Made by a program: the position numbers and the translations under genes. The notes beneath the pieces are model-generated. The model was not told the DNA's origin and did not search any database. It saw only the letters and a list, made by a program, of their open reading frames with translations. A stretch of DNA of 64,000 nucleotides from Streptomyces venezuelae (lineage in GTDB: Bacteria > Actinomycetota > Actinomycetes > Streptomycetales > Streptomycetaceae), in the NCBI RefSeq assembly GCF_008642295.1, contig NZ_CP029190.1:930001-994000 (forward strand), given 5' to 3'. Below, one piece after another: positions 37,792-45,205 of this stretch (positions are counted from its first letter, which is position 1; every line of letters begins with the position of its first letter).

Positions 37792-39456
37792 ATGACCCCA
37801 GAGGAACTGCTGGAGATGTCGTACCAGCAGTTGCGCAACAGAACCCTCAGCGTCGAGGACCTGAAACAGCTCAATCCGGAGCAGCTGGGGCAGCTCGCTG
37901 AGCGAATCGAACGGGCCACGGGGGTCAGAAACTGGATTCCGCAGCTGGAAGCCGAGATCGCCCAGCTCAAGGTGCAATCGGCCCACAACTTCGATCGCAT
38001 GCAGAAGATCGGAGATCTGCCGTCCGGGGATCCGGCACGGTCCGTGCTGAGAGAAGCCATGAGGATGTGGCAGCGGGCCGAGGGGGATTTGTACGACAAG
38101 AGGGCCGAGCTCGACGGCGTGCGCCAGGCCTACGACCGGGCCCTCAACAACCGGCAGGTCTTCCAGCAGGTGAGCCAGGCGCAAGCGGCCTCGGCCCAGG
38201 CCGCGGAAGCGGTGAGCGAGGCCCGCCAGGCCGCCGGCGCCGCCCCCCAGAGCCGTCTGGCGTCGGCCGCGCAGAGTCTGTGGAACAGCGGCCCCGTCCA
38301 ATGGGTCAGGGGTGTGGTGGACAAGGGCACGAACGGGTTGATGCAGGGGGCCCGCGCCGTCCGCAACGGCGCGGCGAACCTGTGGAACGCGGCCTGGCCG
38401 GCGATCAGGGACAACGGGCGGGCGGTCCTGTCCGCCGGGGCAGCTGCCGTCGGCGCCGTGAAGTCGGGCGCGGGTTCTCTGATCGCTGCTGTGGCCCGGG
38501 GTTTCCCCGGCGGTGTCCCCGGGATCATCGCGTCCGTCGGCCTGCTGACGCTGGTGGGCGTGGGGACGTGGGTGTGGAGTGCGTCCGACACGCCCGAACC
38601 GAACAAGCCGCCGGGCGTGCCGGCGCCGGTGGAACAGCCCGCCGAACACCCACCGGACGAGCCCGCACCGAACGAACCGGCTCCGGCCGAGCCCGCACCG
38701 AATGAGCCTGTGCCGGCCGAGCCCGCACCGAATGAGCCCGTCCCGAACCAGCCTGCGCCCGTGGAGCCGCTGCCCGCCGACCCTCCGCCGGACGCTCCCG
38801 CTCCGCCACCCGCGGAACCCCAGCCCGTCGCGCCTCCCCCGGAAGAACCACGGCCTGCCGAGCCTCCCCAGGAGCACCAGCCCCCGCAGGACCAGCCTCC
38901 ACAGGACCGGCCTCCGGCGGAGCCACCCCAGGAGGAACCGCGTCCCGCCGAGCCGCCGCCCGCCGACCGCCCTCCGGACGAGCCTGCGCCGGTGAAACCC
39001 CAGCCGGTGGCCCCGCCCCCGCCGCCCGAGCCCCAGCACGAGGAGCCGCCTCCGCCGCCGGAGCGTCCCGTCGCCCCTCCGCCGCCCCCGCCCGAACCCC
39101 AGCACGAGGCGCCCAAGCCCGTGGCACCTCCCCCACCCCCACCCGAGCCTCAACACGAGGCGCCCAAGCCCGTGGCACCCCCGCCACCCCCACCCGAACC
39201 CCAACACGAGGCGCCCAAGCCCGTGGCACCCCCGCCACCCGAACCCCAACACGAAGCACCCCAGCCCGTCGCCCCGCCCCCGCCGGCGCCGGAAGCGCCC
39301 GCGCCCCCGCCCGCCGAGCCCCAGCCCGTCGCGCCCCCGCCGGCCGACCCTCCCCCACCCCCGCCGGCCGAACCACAACCGGTCGCCCCGCCCCCGCCGC
39401 AGCCCGAGGCGCCCGCGCCCGAGGTGCCGGCCCCGGACGAGGGCACGGGCCAGTAG
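37792..39456 (+). CDS. Single-pass membrane protein with coiled-coil N-terminus and long proline-rich tail
   Basis: A 554-residue protein I do not recognise. Residues 1-170 are helical and probably coiled coil (two NPEQLGQLAERIERATG-like segments and QAQAASAQAAEAVSEARQAAG), with no signal peptide. Residues 170-235 are amphipathic and Ala/Gly-rich, 240-263 form one transmembrane helix (IIASVGLLTLVGVGTWVW), and 264-554 are almost only Pro, Glu, Ala and Gln, with a tandem PEPQHEAPKPVAPPPPP repeat near 435-495. The tail could be a rigid rod through the wall, with the N-terminus inside. ATG 37792 lacks a clear ribosome site. Neighbours give no role. Confidence 0.75.
   Translation: MTPEELLEMSYQQLRNRTLSVEDLKQLNPEQLGQLAERIERATGVRNWIPQLEAEIAQLKVQSAHNFDRMQKIGDLPSGDPARSVLREAMRMWQRAEGDLYDKRAELDGVRQAYDRALNNRQVFQQVSQAQAASAQAAEAVSEARQAAGAAPQSRLASAAQSLWNSGPVQWVRGVVDKGTNGLMQGARAVRNGAANLWNAAWPAIRDNGRAVLSAGAAAVGAVKSGAGSLIAAVARGFPGGVPGIIASVGLLTLVGVGTWVWSASDTPEPNKPPGVPAPVEQPAEHPPDEPAPNEPAPAEPAPNEPVPAEPAPNEPVPNQPAPVEPLPADPPPDAPAPPPAEPQPVAPPPEEPRPAEPPQEHQPPQDQPPQDRPPAEPPQEEPRPAEPPPADRPPDEPAPVKPQPVAPPPPPEPQHEEPPPPPERPVAPPPPPPEPQHEAPKPVAPPPPPPEPQHEAPKPVAPPPPPPEPQHEAPKPVAPPPPEPQHEAPQPVAPPPPAPEAPAPPPAEPQPVAPPPADPPPPPPAEPQPVAPPPPQPEAPAPEVPAPDEGTGQ
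39088..39270 (+). repeat. 51-bp coding repeats in the proline-rich tail
   Basis: Three to four near-identical tandem copies of a unit of about 51 bp encode PEPQHEAPKPVA plus a run of prolines; the last copies are shorter in the proline run. This is typical of expansion by slippage in a surface rod. Confidence 0.85.
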
Positions 39457-39511
39457 CCGCGGCCGGTGGCGGCAGCCGGTGGCCGCAGCCGCTCCCGCCG
39501 TAGAATCAGGC

Positions 39512-41137
39512 GTGGATTCCGAAGCGGAGCCGACAGCAGGGCCGGAACCGGAGCCGACGGCGGAGCCGAATCGGTGGCTCGGTGCGGTCGCCGGGCTGGC
39601 GGCCGGGTTCGCCGGGCTGTGCGCCGCGGAGCTGACCGCCGCAGCCGCCCGGCCTGAGTCGAGTCCCGTCACCGCAGTCGGCGGCGCCGTGGTGGACCGT
39701 ACGCCGGCCTTCGTGAAGGACTGGGCGATCCGCCAGTTCGGCACCGCCGACAAGGCGGTGCTGCTCACCGGGGTCGTGGTCCTGCTGGCCTGTGTGGCCG
39801 CCGCGGCCGGGATGCTGGCCGTCCGGCGCCGCGCAGCCGGGGTTGCGGTGGCCGGTGCCTTCGGGTTGATCGGAGCGGCTGCCGCACTGAGCCGGCCCGA
39901 GGCGGGTGCCCGGGATGCGCTGCCCTCCCTGGCCGGCGGGGCGGTCGCCGCCGCCGTACTCCTGCTGCTGGCCACGGCTCTGCGCCGGCCCCGGCCCGCC
40001 TGGTGGCAGCCCGGTACCGGCGGGGCCTGGGCCCTGGACCGGCGCGGTTTCGGCCGGCTGCTCGCAGCCGCCCTCGCGGTGTCCGCCGGGGCCGGGCTGG
40101 CCGGCCGGCGGCTCGGGGCCTTCGGCGCGGCCGGGGCCACCGCGTCCCGGTCCGCGGTACGGCTGCCGCCGCCCGCCTCCCCCGCCCCGCCGCTACCGGC
40201 CGGCGCCGATCTCCGCGTACCCGGCCTGTCCCCTTTCCTGACCCCGAACGCGGACTTCTACCGGGTGGACACCGCGCTGGTGGTGCCCCGGGTCGACGCG
40301 GACACCTGGTCCCTGCGGATCCACGGCACCGGCGTGGACCGCCCGCTGACCCTGAGCTTCGCCGAGCTCCTCGCCCGCCCCCTGGTCGAACGGGACATCA
40401 CCCTCGCCTGCGTGTCCAATGAGGTCGGCGGCCCGTACGTGGGCAACGCGCGCTGGCTCGGCGTACCGCTGGCCGGTCTGCTGCGCGAGGCCGGGGTGCG
40501 CCCGCCGTCCCAGGGCGGGCCGGCCGATCAGCTGGTGGCCCGGTCGGTGGACGGGATGACCCTGGGCACCCCCGTCGAGACCGTGCTGGACGGCCGGGAC
40601 GCCCTGCTTGCCATCGGCATGAACGGCGAGCCGCTGCCCTTCTCCCACGGCTTCCCGGTGCGGATGGTGGTCCCCGGGCTGTACGGGTACGTGTCCGCCT
40701 GCAAGTGGCTGCGCGAGCTGCGGCTGACCACCTTCGCGGAGTACGACGCGTACTGGGTGCGCAGGGGCTGGGCAGAGCGTGCCCCGGTGAAGACCCAGGC
40801 ACGGATCGACACCCCGCGCCCGTTCGCGAAGCCGGCCCCCGGGCGGGTACCGGTGGCCGGGGTGGCCTGGGCCCAGCACCGGGGCATCGACCGGGTGGAG
40901 GTACGGGTGGACGGCGGCCCCTGGCAGCAGGCCCGGCTGGCCGACCCGGTCGGCATCGACACCTGGAGGCAGTGGGTGTGGGAATGGGACGCGGAGCCGG
41001 GCAGCCACACCCTGGAGGCCCGCGCCACGGACGGCACAGGCACCCCGCAGACGGGCAAGCGGTCCGGCACGGTCCCGGACGGGGCAACGGGCTGGCACAC
41101 GATCACGGTCCGCGTCCCGGCCCGCCCCACCCCCTAG
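39512..41137 (+). CDS. Membrane-anchored molybdopterin-dependent oxidoreductase (sulfite-oxidase-like)
   Basis: A protein of about 540 residues with four N-terminal transmembrane helices (within residues 15-190), a sulfite-oxidase-fold Mo-cofactor domain (about 230-420, the cofactor Cys in TLACVSNEVGG, and LPFSHGFPVRMVVPGLYGYVSACKWL) and a C-terminal Ig-like dimerisation domain (HRGIDRVEVRVDGGPW). The substrate is unknown; relatives are described as sulfite-oxidase-like or YedY-like. The start is uncertain: GTG 39512 gives VDSEAEP, while GTG 39479 adds 11 residues. The stop (39468 upstream gap is short) immediately abuts the stop of the convergent P450 gene. Confidence 0.85.
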   Translation: MDSEAEPTAGPEPEPTAEPNRWLGAVAGLAAGFAGLCAAELTAAAARPESSPVTAVGGAVVDRTPAFVKDWAIRQFGTADKAVLLTGVVVLLACVAAAAGMLAVRRRAAGVAVAGAFGLIGAAAALSRPEAGARDALPSLAGGAVAAAVLLLLATALRRPRPAWWQPGTGGAWALDRRGFGRLLAAALAVSAGAGLAGRRLGAFGAAGATASRSAVRLPPPASPAPPLPAGADLRVPGLSPFLTPNADFYRVDTALVVPRVDADTWSLRIHGTGVDRPLTLSFAELLARPLVERDITLACVSNEVGGPYVGNARWLGVPLAGLLREAGVRPPSQGGPADQLVARSVDGMTLGTPVETVLDGRDALLAIGMNGEPLPFSHGFPVRMVVPGLYGYVSACKWLRELRLTTFAEYDAYWVRRGWAERAPVKTQARIDTPRPFAKPAPGRVPVAGVAWAQHRGIDRVEVRVDGGPWQQARLADPVGIDTWRQWVWEWDAEPGSHTLEARATDGTGTPQTGKRSGTVPDGATGWHTITVRVPARPTP

Positions 41138-42382
41138 TCAGCCGGCCGGCGGGGTCAGGCGGACCGGGAGGGAGTCGACGCTGTTGGCTATGAAGCTGCG
41201 CTGGTGGGGAAGGGTGGGGGCGGGCGCGGCGAGGGTGAGGTCCGGGAAGCGGGCGAAGAGGTGTTCCAGGGCAATGGTGGCCTCCAGCCGGGCGAGGGGG
41301 GCGCCGAGGCAGTAGTGGGCGCCGTGGCCGAAGGAGAGGTTGCGGGCCGTGATGGGGCGGGTGAGGTCGAAGCGGTCGGCGTCCGGGCCGTAGGCCTCGG
41401 GGTCGCGGCCGGCGGCGGTGTAGCCGGCCAGGACCGGGGTTCCCTGCGGGATGACGGTGCCGGCCAGGTGGAGGTCGCGGGTGGGGTAGCGGAACGGGAA
41501 CCAGCTGATCGGGCCGTCCCAGCGGAGGGTCTCGTCGACCACGTCGTTCCAGCTCGCCTTGCCGGACCGGACCAGGGCCAGCTGGTCGGGGTGGGTGCAC
41601 AGGGCCCGGACCGCATTGGTGATCAGGTTGAGGGTGGTCTCGTGGCCGGCCACCAGCATCAGGCGCATGGTGCCGATCAGTTCGGCTTCGCTGAGCCGGT
41701 CGCCGTCGGCGGCGCGGGCGGCGAGCAGCGCACTGGTGAGGTCCTCGCCGGGGTCGGCGGTGCGGGCCGCGGCGATCGTGCCCATCAGTTCGACGAGTTC
41801 ACGGACGGCGGCCATGGCCTCGGCCGGGGTGGTGTCGGTGGCGACGATGACCTTGTTGGACAGTTCGTGGAGGCGGCCCCGGTGTTCGGGGTCGACGCCG
41901 AGGAGTTCGCAGATCACGCTCATCGGGAGCGGGAGGGCGAAGTGGCGGCGGAGGTCCGCCGTGCCGTCGCCGGTGGCGGCGGCCTCCGCGAGGTCGTCGA
42001 GGAGCTCGGCCGTGAGGGTTTCGATGCGCGGGCGGAGCTGCTCCACCTGGCGGGCGGTGAAGGCGTTGCCGGCCAGGGAGCGGAGCCGGCGGTGGTCCGC
42101 GCCGTCGGCGGTGTGCATGCCCTGGGCGTGGGCAAAGACCCGGAGCGGCCACTGGGCTGGGACGGTGCCGTCCTGGAGTCCGGTGAAGTGCCGGGCGTCC
42201 TTGGCCACATCGGGGTGGGCGAGGAACTCCCTGAGCGCCTCGTGCCCGAGGACCACGGCGCCCGGCACTCCGCCGGGGAGGACCACTTCCGCCACTGCGC
42301 CGCGGGCCAGCAGCTCCGCGTTGAGGGCGTGGGGGCAGCCACCCGCCGGGTCGATCCGGTGCGGCTCTGATTCATCCGTCAT
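41138..42382 (-). CDS. Cytochrome P450 (CYP107-like)
   Basis: A 414-residue soluble P450 with the I-helix oxygen motif LVAGHETTLN (about residues 247-256), ExxR in DETLRW, and heme motif FGHGAHYCLGAPLARLE with the cysteine ligand near residue 354. The overall pattern is that of actinobacterial P450s acting on polyketides, terpenes or xenobiotics. There is no ferredoxin gene or biosynthetic partner next to it, so the substrate is unknown. The ATG at 42382 begins MTDESEPHRID. It ends with its stop codon directly adjacent to that of the molybdopterin gene. Confidence 0.9.
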   Translation of the reverse strand: MTDESEPHRIDPAGGCPHALNAELLARGAVAEVVLPGGVPGAVVLGHEALREFLAHPDVAKDARHFTGLQDGTVPAQWPLRVFAHAQGMHTADGADHRRLRSLAGNAFTARQVEQLRPRIETLTAELLDDLAEAAATGDGTADLRRHFALPLPMSVICELLGVDPEHRGRLHELSNKVIVATDTTPAEAMAAVRELVELMGTIAAARTADPGEDLTSALLAARAADGDRLSEAELIGTMRLMLVAGHETTLNLITNAVRALCTHPDQLALVRSGKASWNDVVDETLRWDGPISWFPFRYPTRDLHLAGTVIPQGTPVLAGYTAAGRDPEAYGPDADRFDLTRPITARNLSFGHGAHYCLGAPLARLEATIALEHLFARFPDLTLAAPAPTLPHQRSFIANSVDSLPVRLTPPAG

Positions 42383-42426
42383 TCGGCCAACAGTGCAGGG
42401 TGGTATCCGAGTTGAACAAGTACGGG

Positions 42427-43686
42427 TCAGAACCAGTTGAGGGTGAGGGGGAAGGTCACGGTGGCGGCGGCTGCGGTGCTGTCGGTGGCCGTGGCGGTGA
42501 TCTGGAGGGTGCCGCTGCCCCACGGTTTGCCGGTGATGCGGCCGGTGGCGGCATCGACGCTCAGGCCCCAGGGCAGGCCGGTGGCGGTGTAGCGGACCGG
42601 GGGGTTGCCGCCGGTGGCGGTGAGCCGGATGGTGCAGGTCTGGTTGAAGACGCAGGTCTGGGGGCCGGGGTTGGTCAGCTTCAGGTCCCCTGGGGTGGGC
42701 GTGGGGGTCGGGGTGGGGGTGGGGGTCGGGGTGGGGGTGGGGGTGGTGCCGCAGCCGGGGGTGGCTTCCGGTGGGAGCGGGATGCGCCAGATCTGGGTGT
42801 CGTTCTCCGAGCCGGCCAGCAGGGAGGTGCAGTCGGCGTACGTGACGATCTCGCCCTGCGGCTGGGCGGGCAGCGCCACATCCGCGAGCTTGGCGCCCGA
42901 GGTGTCGTACACGGAGGCCGTGTTGGCGCCCACCGGGCCGCCGCTGCGGAGGACGTACGAGGCGCCGGAGGGGGAGAACGCGCCGTCGGTGGCGAAGACC
43001 GGGCCCGGGCGGACCGGGGTGAGGGTGTTGACCTGGCCGGGCTGTGGGGGAAGCGGGGCCTTGTACAACTGGCCTGCCGCGCCGATCAGTTTGCTGGCCA
43101 CGTAGAGCTGCCCGGTGACCGGGTCGGCCAGCAGGGATTCCGCGTCGTGCCGGCCGTCCGCGTAGGCGAAGCGGTACGAGACCGGGGTCACGGTGGCACT
43201 GGCGAGCTGATCGGGCTCGGGAAAGCTGTGGACCTGGATTTCGGCGCGGGCACTGAAGTTGTCCCCGATGTCGCCCACCAGGATCACCGCGCGACCGGCC
43301 GAATCCTTGCCGAGGGCCAGCCCTTCCCAGTCGCTGTTGGTGGTGCCGGCGAGGGTGTAGGTGGCCTTCAGCGTGCCGGCGGGCGTGGAACAGTCCACGG
43401 CGAAGACCTGGTTGGTGTTGCCGCTGTCGTTCACGGCGTAGAAGACGTTCGGGTGCTTGCGGCTCATGGCCAGACCGCTGATCTCGGTCATACCGGGCGG
43501 CAGGGTGCACTTCTTCTCGGGGGCGGCCAGGCCGGCGGGCCTGGCGGGTCCGGTGGCGGGGCCGGTGTTCATCCAGGCGACCGCGGGCAGCGGCCACAGC
43601 AGCATCGCGAAGGCCGCCACGGTGAGGACGGCGGCCCTCGGCGGCGTGAGGAGCCGGGATCGGGCTCGGGATCGGGATCGGGACAT
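42427..43686 (-). CDS. Secreted beta-propeller-like protein with Thr-Pro linker and Ig-like domain
   Basis: A 419-residue exported protein. The Arg/Ser-rich start and signal peptide (AAVLTVAAFAMLLWPLPAVA) are followed by a propeller-like region (about residues 55-310: EISGLAMSRKHPNVFYAVNDSGNTNQVFAVD, DWEGLALGKD, DIGDNFSAR) that resembles esterase/phytase-like or SdiA-regulated propellers, then a (Thr-Pro)n linker and a putative Ig domain (LPWGLSVDAATGRITGKP). The function is unknown; substrate or surface binding is likely. Start choice: ATG 43686; a GTG two codons upstream at 43692 is possible. Confidence 0.75.
   Translation of the reverse strand: MSRSRSRARSRLLTPPRAAVLTVAAFAMLLWPLPAVAWMNTGPATGPARPAGLAAPEKKCTLPPGMTEISGLAMSRKHPNVFYAVNDSGNTNQVFAVDCSTPAGTLKATYTLAGTTNSDWEGLALGKDSAGRAVILVGDIGDNFSARAEIQVHSFPEPDQLASATVTPVSYRFAYADGRHDAESLLADPVTGQLYVASKLIGAAGQLYKAPLPPQPGQVNTLTPVRPGPVFATDGAFSPSGASYVLRSGGPVGANTASVYDTSGAKLADVALPAQPQGEIVTYADCTSLLAGSENDTQIWRIPLPPEATPGCGTTPTPTPTPTPTPTPTPTPGDLKLTNPGPQTCVFNQTCTIRLTATGGNPPVRYTATGLPWGLSVDAATGRITGKPWGSGTLQITATATDSTAAAATVTFPLTLNWF
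42692..42747 (-). repeat. Six-base microsatellite encoding the Thr-Pro linker
   Basis: An array of GGGGTG/GGGGTC-type hexamers on the plus strand encodes (Thr-Pro)n between the propeller and the Ig-like domain. It is a likely site of length variation. Confidence 0.8.
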
Positions 43687-43770
43687 GCTCACAATGTGAC
43701 GAGGCGTCAGAGTTGGCGCCAGAGCCGTTCCCGGCCTCTTGAGCATCGTTCCATGCCGGGGTGGCATGGT

Positions 43771-44664
43771 TCAGCGCGCGGGTTCCCGGACCGGCGCGTT
43801 GTGCCGGGCGTGCGCGATGAAGGCCCGGGCGGCCCGGCTCAGCGGGCGGCGGGCGTGCGCGATGCCCACCGGGCGCAGCAGCGGCGGGGTGAAGGAGCGG
43901 ATCTCCGCCCGGTCGCCGAAGGCCCGTAACACCACGTCCCGGTACCAGATCAGGGAACCGCGACCGTCCGTCACCCCGGTCACCCAGGCCAGCCGCTCGT
44001 CCACCTCCAGGCTGGGTACGGGCCGGACGCCGAGGCAGCTGAACATGGCCTCCATCTCGGTGCGGCGGCCGGTCCCCGGGGTCGGGAGCACCATCGGGAG
44101 GCCGTCGAGGGCACGCAGCGGCATCGGATCGGGCAGTCCGCAGCCCAGGGGGGAAATCAGGACGACTTCCCGCTCCTGGATGTAGTGGGTCGACAGCTCC
44201 TTGTCCACCGGCAGATCGACCAGTGCGAGCTCTGCCCGGCCGTCGGTGACCGATTGGACCAGGGCCTCCCGCCCGTCGTATTGCTGCAGGTGGACGTCCA
44301 CACCGGGGTGCCGGGCGCTGTAGGCGGGCACCAGGTCGGAGGCCAGGTCCAGGGCCAGTGTGGGGGTGGTGACCAGGTTGAGGGTGGTGCGCGCGGTGTT
44401 CCCGTGGGCCGTCCCGATGTCGTCGATGGCTTCCACCGCGTCCAGTACGGTCCGGGCCAGCCGGACCACTCGGGCCCCCTCGGGGGTGAGTTCCACACCT
44501 CTGCCGCGGCGGGCGAGCAGATCCACACCGAGGTCACGCTCCATGGCCTGGACGGCCCGGGACAGGGCGGACTGGGCAACGAAGACCGAGGCTGCCGCGC
44601 TGGTGATGGAACGACAGTCCGCGACGGCGACGAGATAACGAAGCTGCGCGAGTGTGGGGGTCAT
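43771..44664 (-). CDS. LysR family transcriptional regulator
   Basis: A 297-residue regulator: N-terminal winged helix-turn-helix (LAQLRYLVAVADCRSITSAAASVFVAQSALSRAVQAMERDLGVDLLAR, residues 5-52) and a periplasmic-binding-like effector domain (about 90-290). It is separated from the synthase operon by a 541-bp intergenic region and is transcribed away from it, the usual position for a LysR controlling a divergent target, so it may regulate the operon. The effector is unknown. The ATG at 44664 follows a GGAAGGT-like leader with weak ribosome-site match. Confidence 0.88.
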   Translation of the reverse strand: MTPTLAQLRYLVAVADCRSITSAAASVFVAQSALSRAVQAMERDLGVDLLARRGRGVELTPEGARVVRLARTVLDAVEAIDDIGTAHGNTARTTLNLVTTPTLALDLASDLVPAYSARHPGVDVHLQQYDGREALVQSVTDGRAELALVDLPVDKELSTHYIQEREVVLISPLGCGLPDPMPLRALDGLPMVLPTPGTGRRTEMEAMFSCLGVRPVPSLEVDERLAWVTGVTDGRGSLIWYRDVVLRAFGDRAEIRSFTPPLLRPVGIAHARRPLSRAARAFIAHARHNAPVREPAR

Positions 44665-45205
44665 GACCGGAAGGTAACTGCGGGACCTTGCGGGTGTAAG
44701 GGTCCGCAGGTGAACAACTGACCGCGTGCGGTGCACACGTGATGCAATGTCGGCGACAAGACATGCCGCTCCGGCATGAGCGGTCCGTGCACTTTGCGCC
44801 GGGGGCACGCGCCGGAGTGCCACCGCTCCCCCGGCATCCGTGCAGGCCGGGGGCCTCGGACGGGATGGTGGGACGGTCCCGGCCGAATCGCCGACGGCGG
44901 CTGCGGAGCGAAGGGATGGCCTCCGCATGCCGGTTGACAGCTCACGGCGGCCCCCGCACGATGCATCGCGGCATCAGGGAATTTGACCAATGCTCAACTC
45001 CGGTGTCCGGCGGGGGCCCCGCCCGCTCCCCCCGCCTCGACACCGCAGCTTCCCGCACACTGCACCGCACACCGCACCGTGCACCGCGTCCGCGTACCGC
45101 ACCGCGCACCGCGTCCCCGCGGCGGCAGCCACGTCCATGGCCCCCTGTTCCGGCCCATGACCTGTGACGTGGCGCTGCCACATGCGACACAGCAGAGGAG
45201 CCTCC
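44665..45205. other. Intergenic region between the LysR gene and the synthase operon
   Basis: 541 bases without a supportable gene. Near the LysR start it has an imperfect dyad (CTGCGGGACC around 44680 with GGGTCCGCAG around 44699) that could be the LysR site, a promoter-like element at 44934, and from about 45054 to 45119 a low-complexity run of CACCGC/CGCACC units. A GAGGAG ribosome site (45195-45200) ends the region before the synthase GTG. Confidence 0.5.
44934..44962 (+). promoter_or_regulatory. Putative promoter of the synthase operon
   Basis: TTGACA (44934-44939), a 17-bp spacer and CACGAT (44957-44962) match the common Streptomyces housekeeping pattern on the strand of the synthase genes. 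It lies about 245 bp upstream of the synthase start, leaving a long leader. Confidence 0.45.

Noticed and set aside
34477..40140. 1887-codon minus-strand open frame across the GH27, GH89 and proline-rich genes
   Set aside because: It crosses three well-supported plus-strand genes, and its translation is low-complexity Arg/Gly/Pro sequence, so it is a shadow.
41138..42382. Second P450 as part of the cyclodipeptide pathway
   Set aside because: It lies 19 kb away, lacks CYP121-type features and has its own neighbours. Nothing in the sequence links it to the CDPS.
44739..45167. 142-codon open frame in the LysR-synthase intergenic region
   Set aside because: No ribosome site, no family resemblance, and it runs through low-complexity CACCGC sequence.
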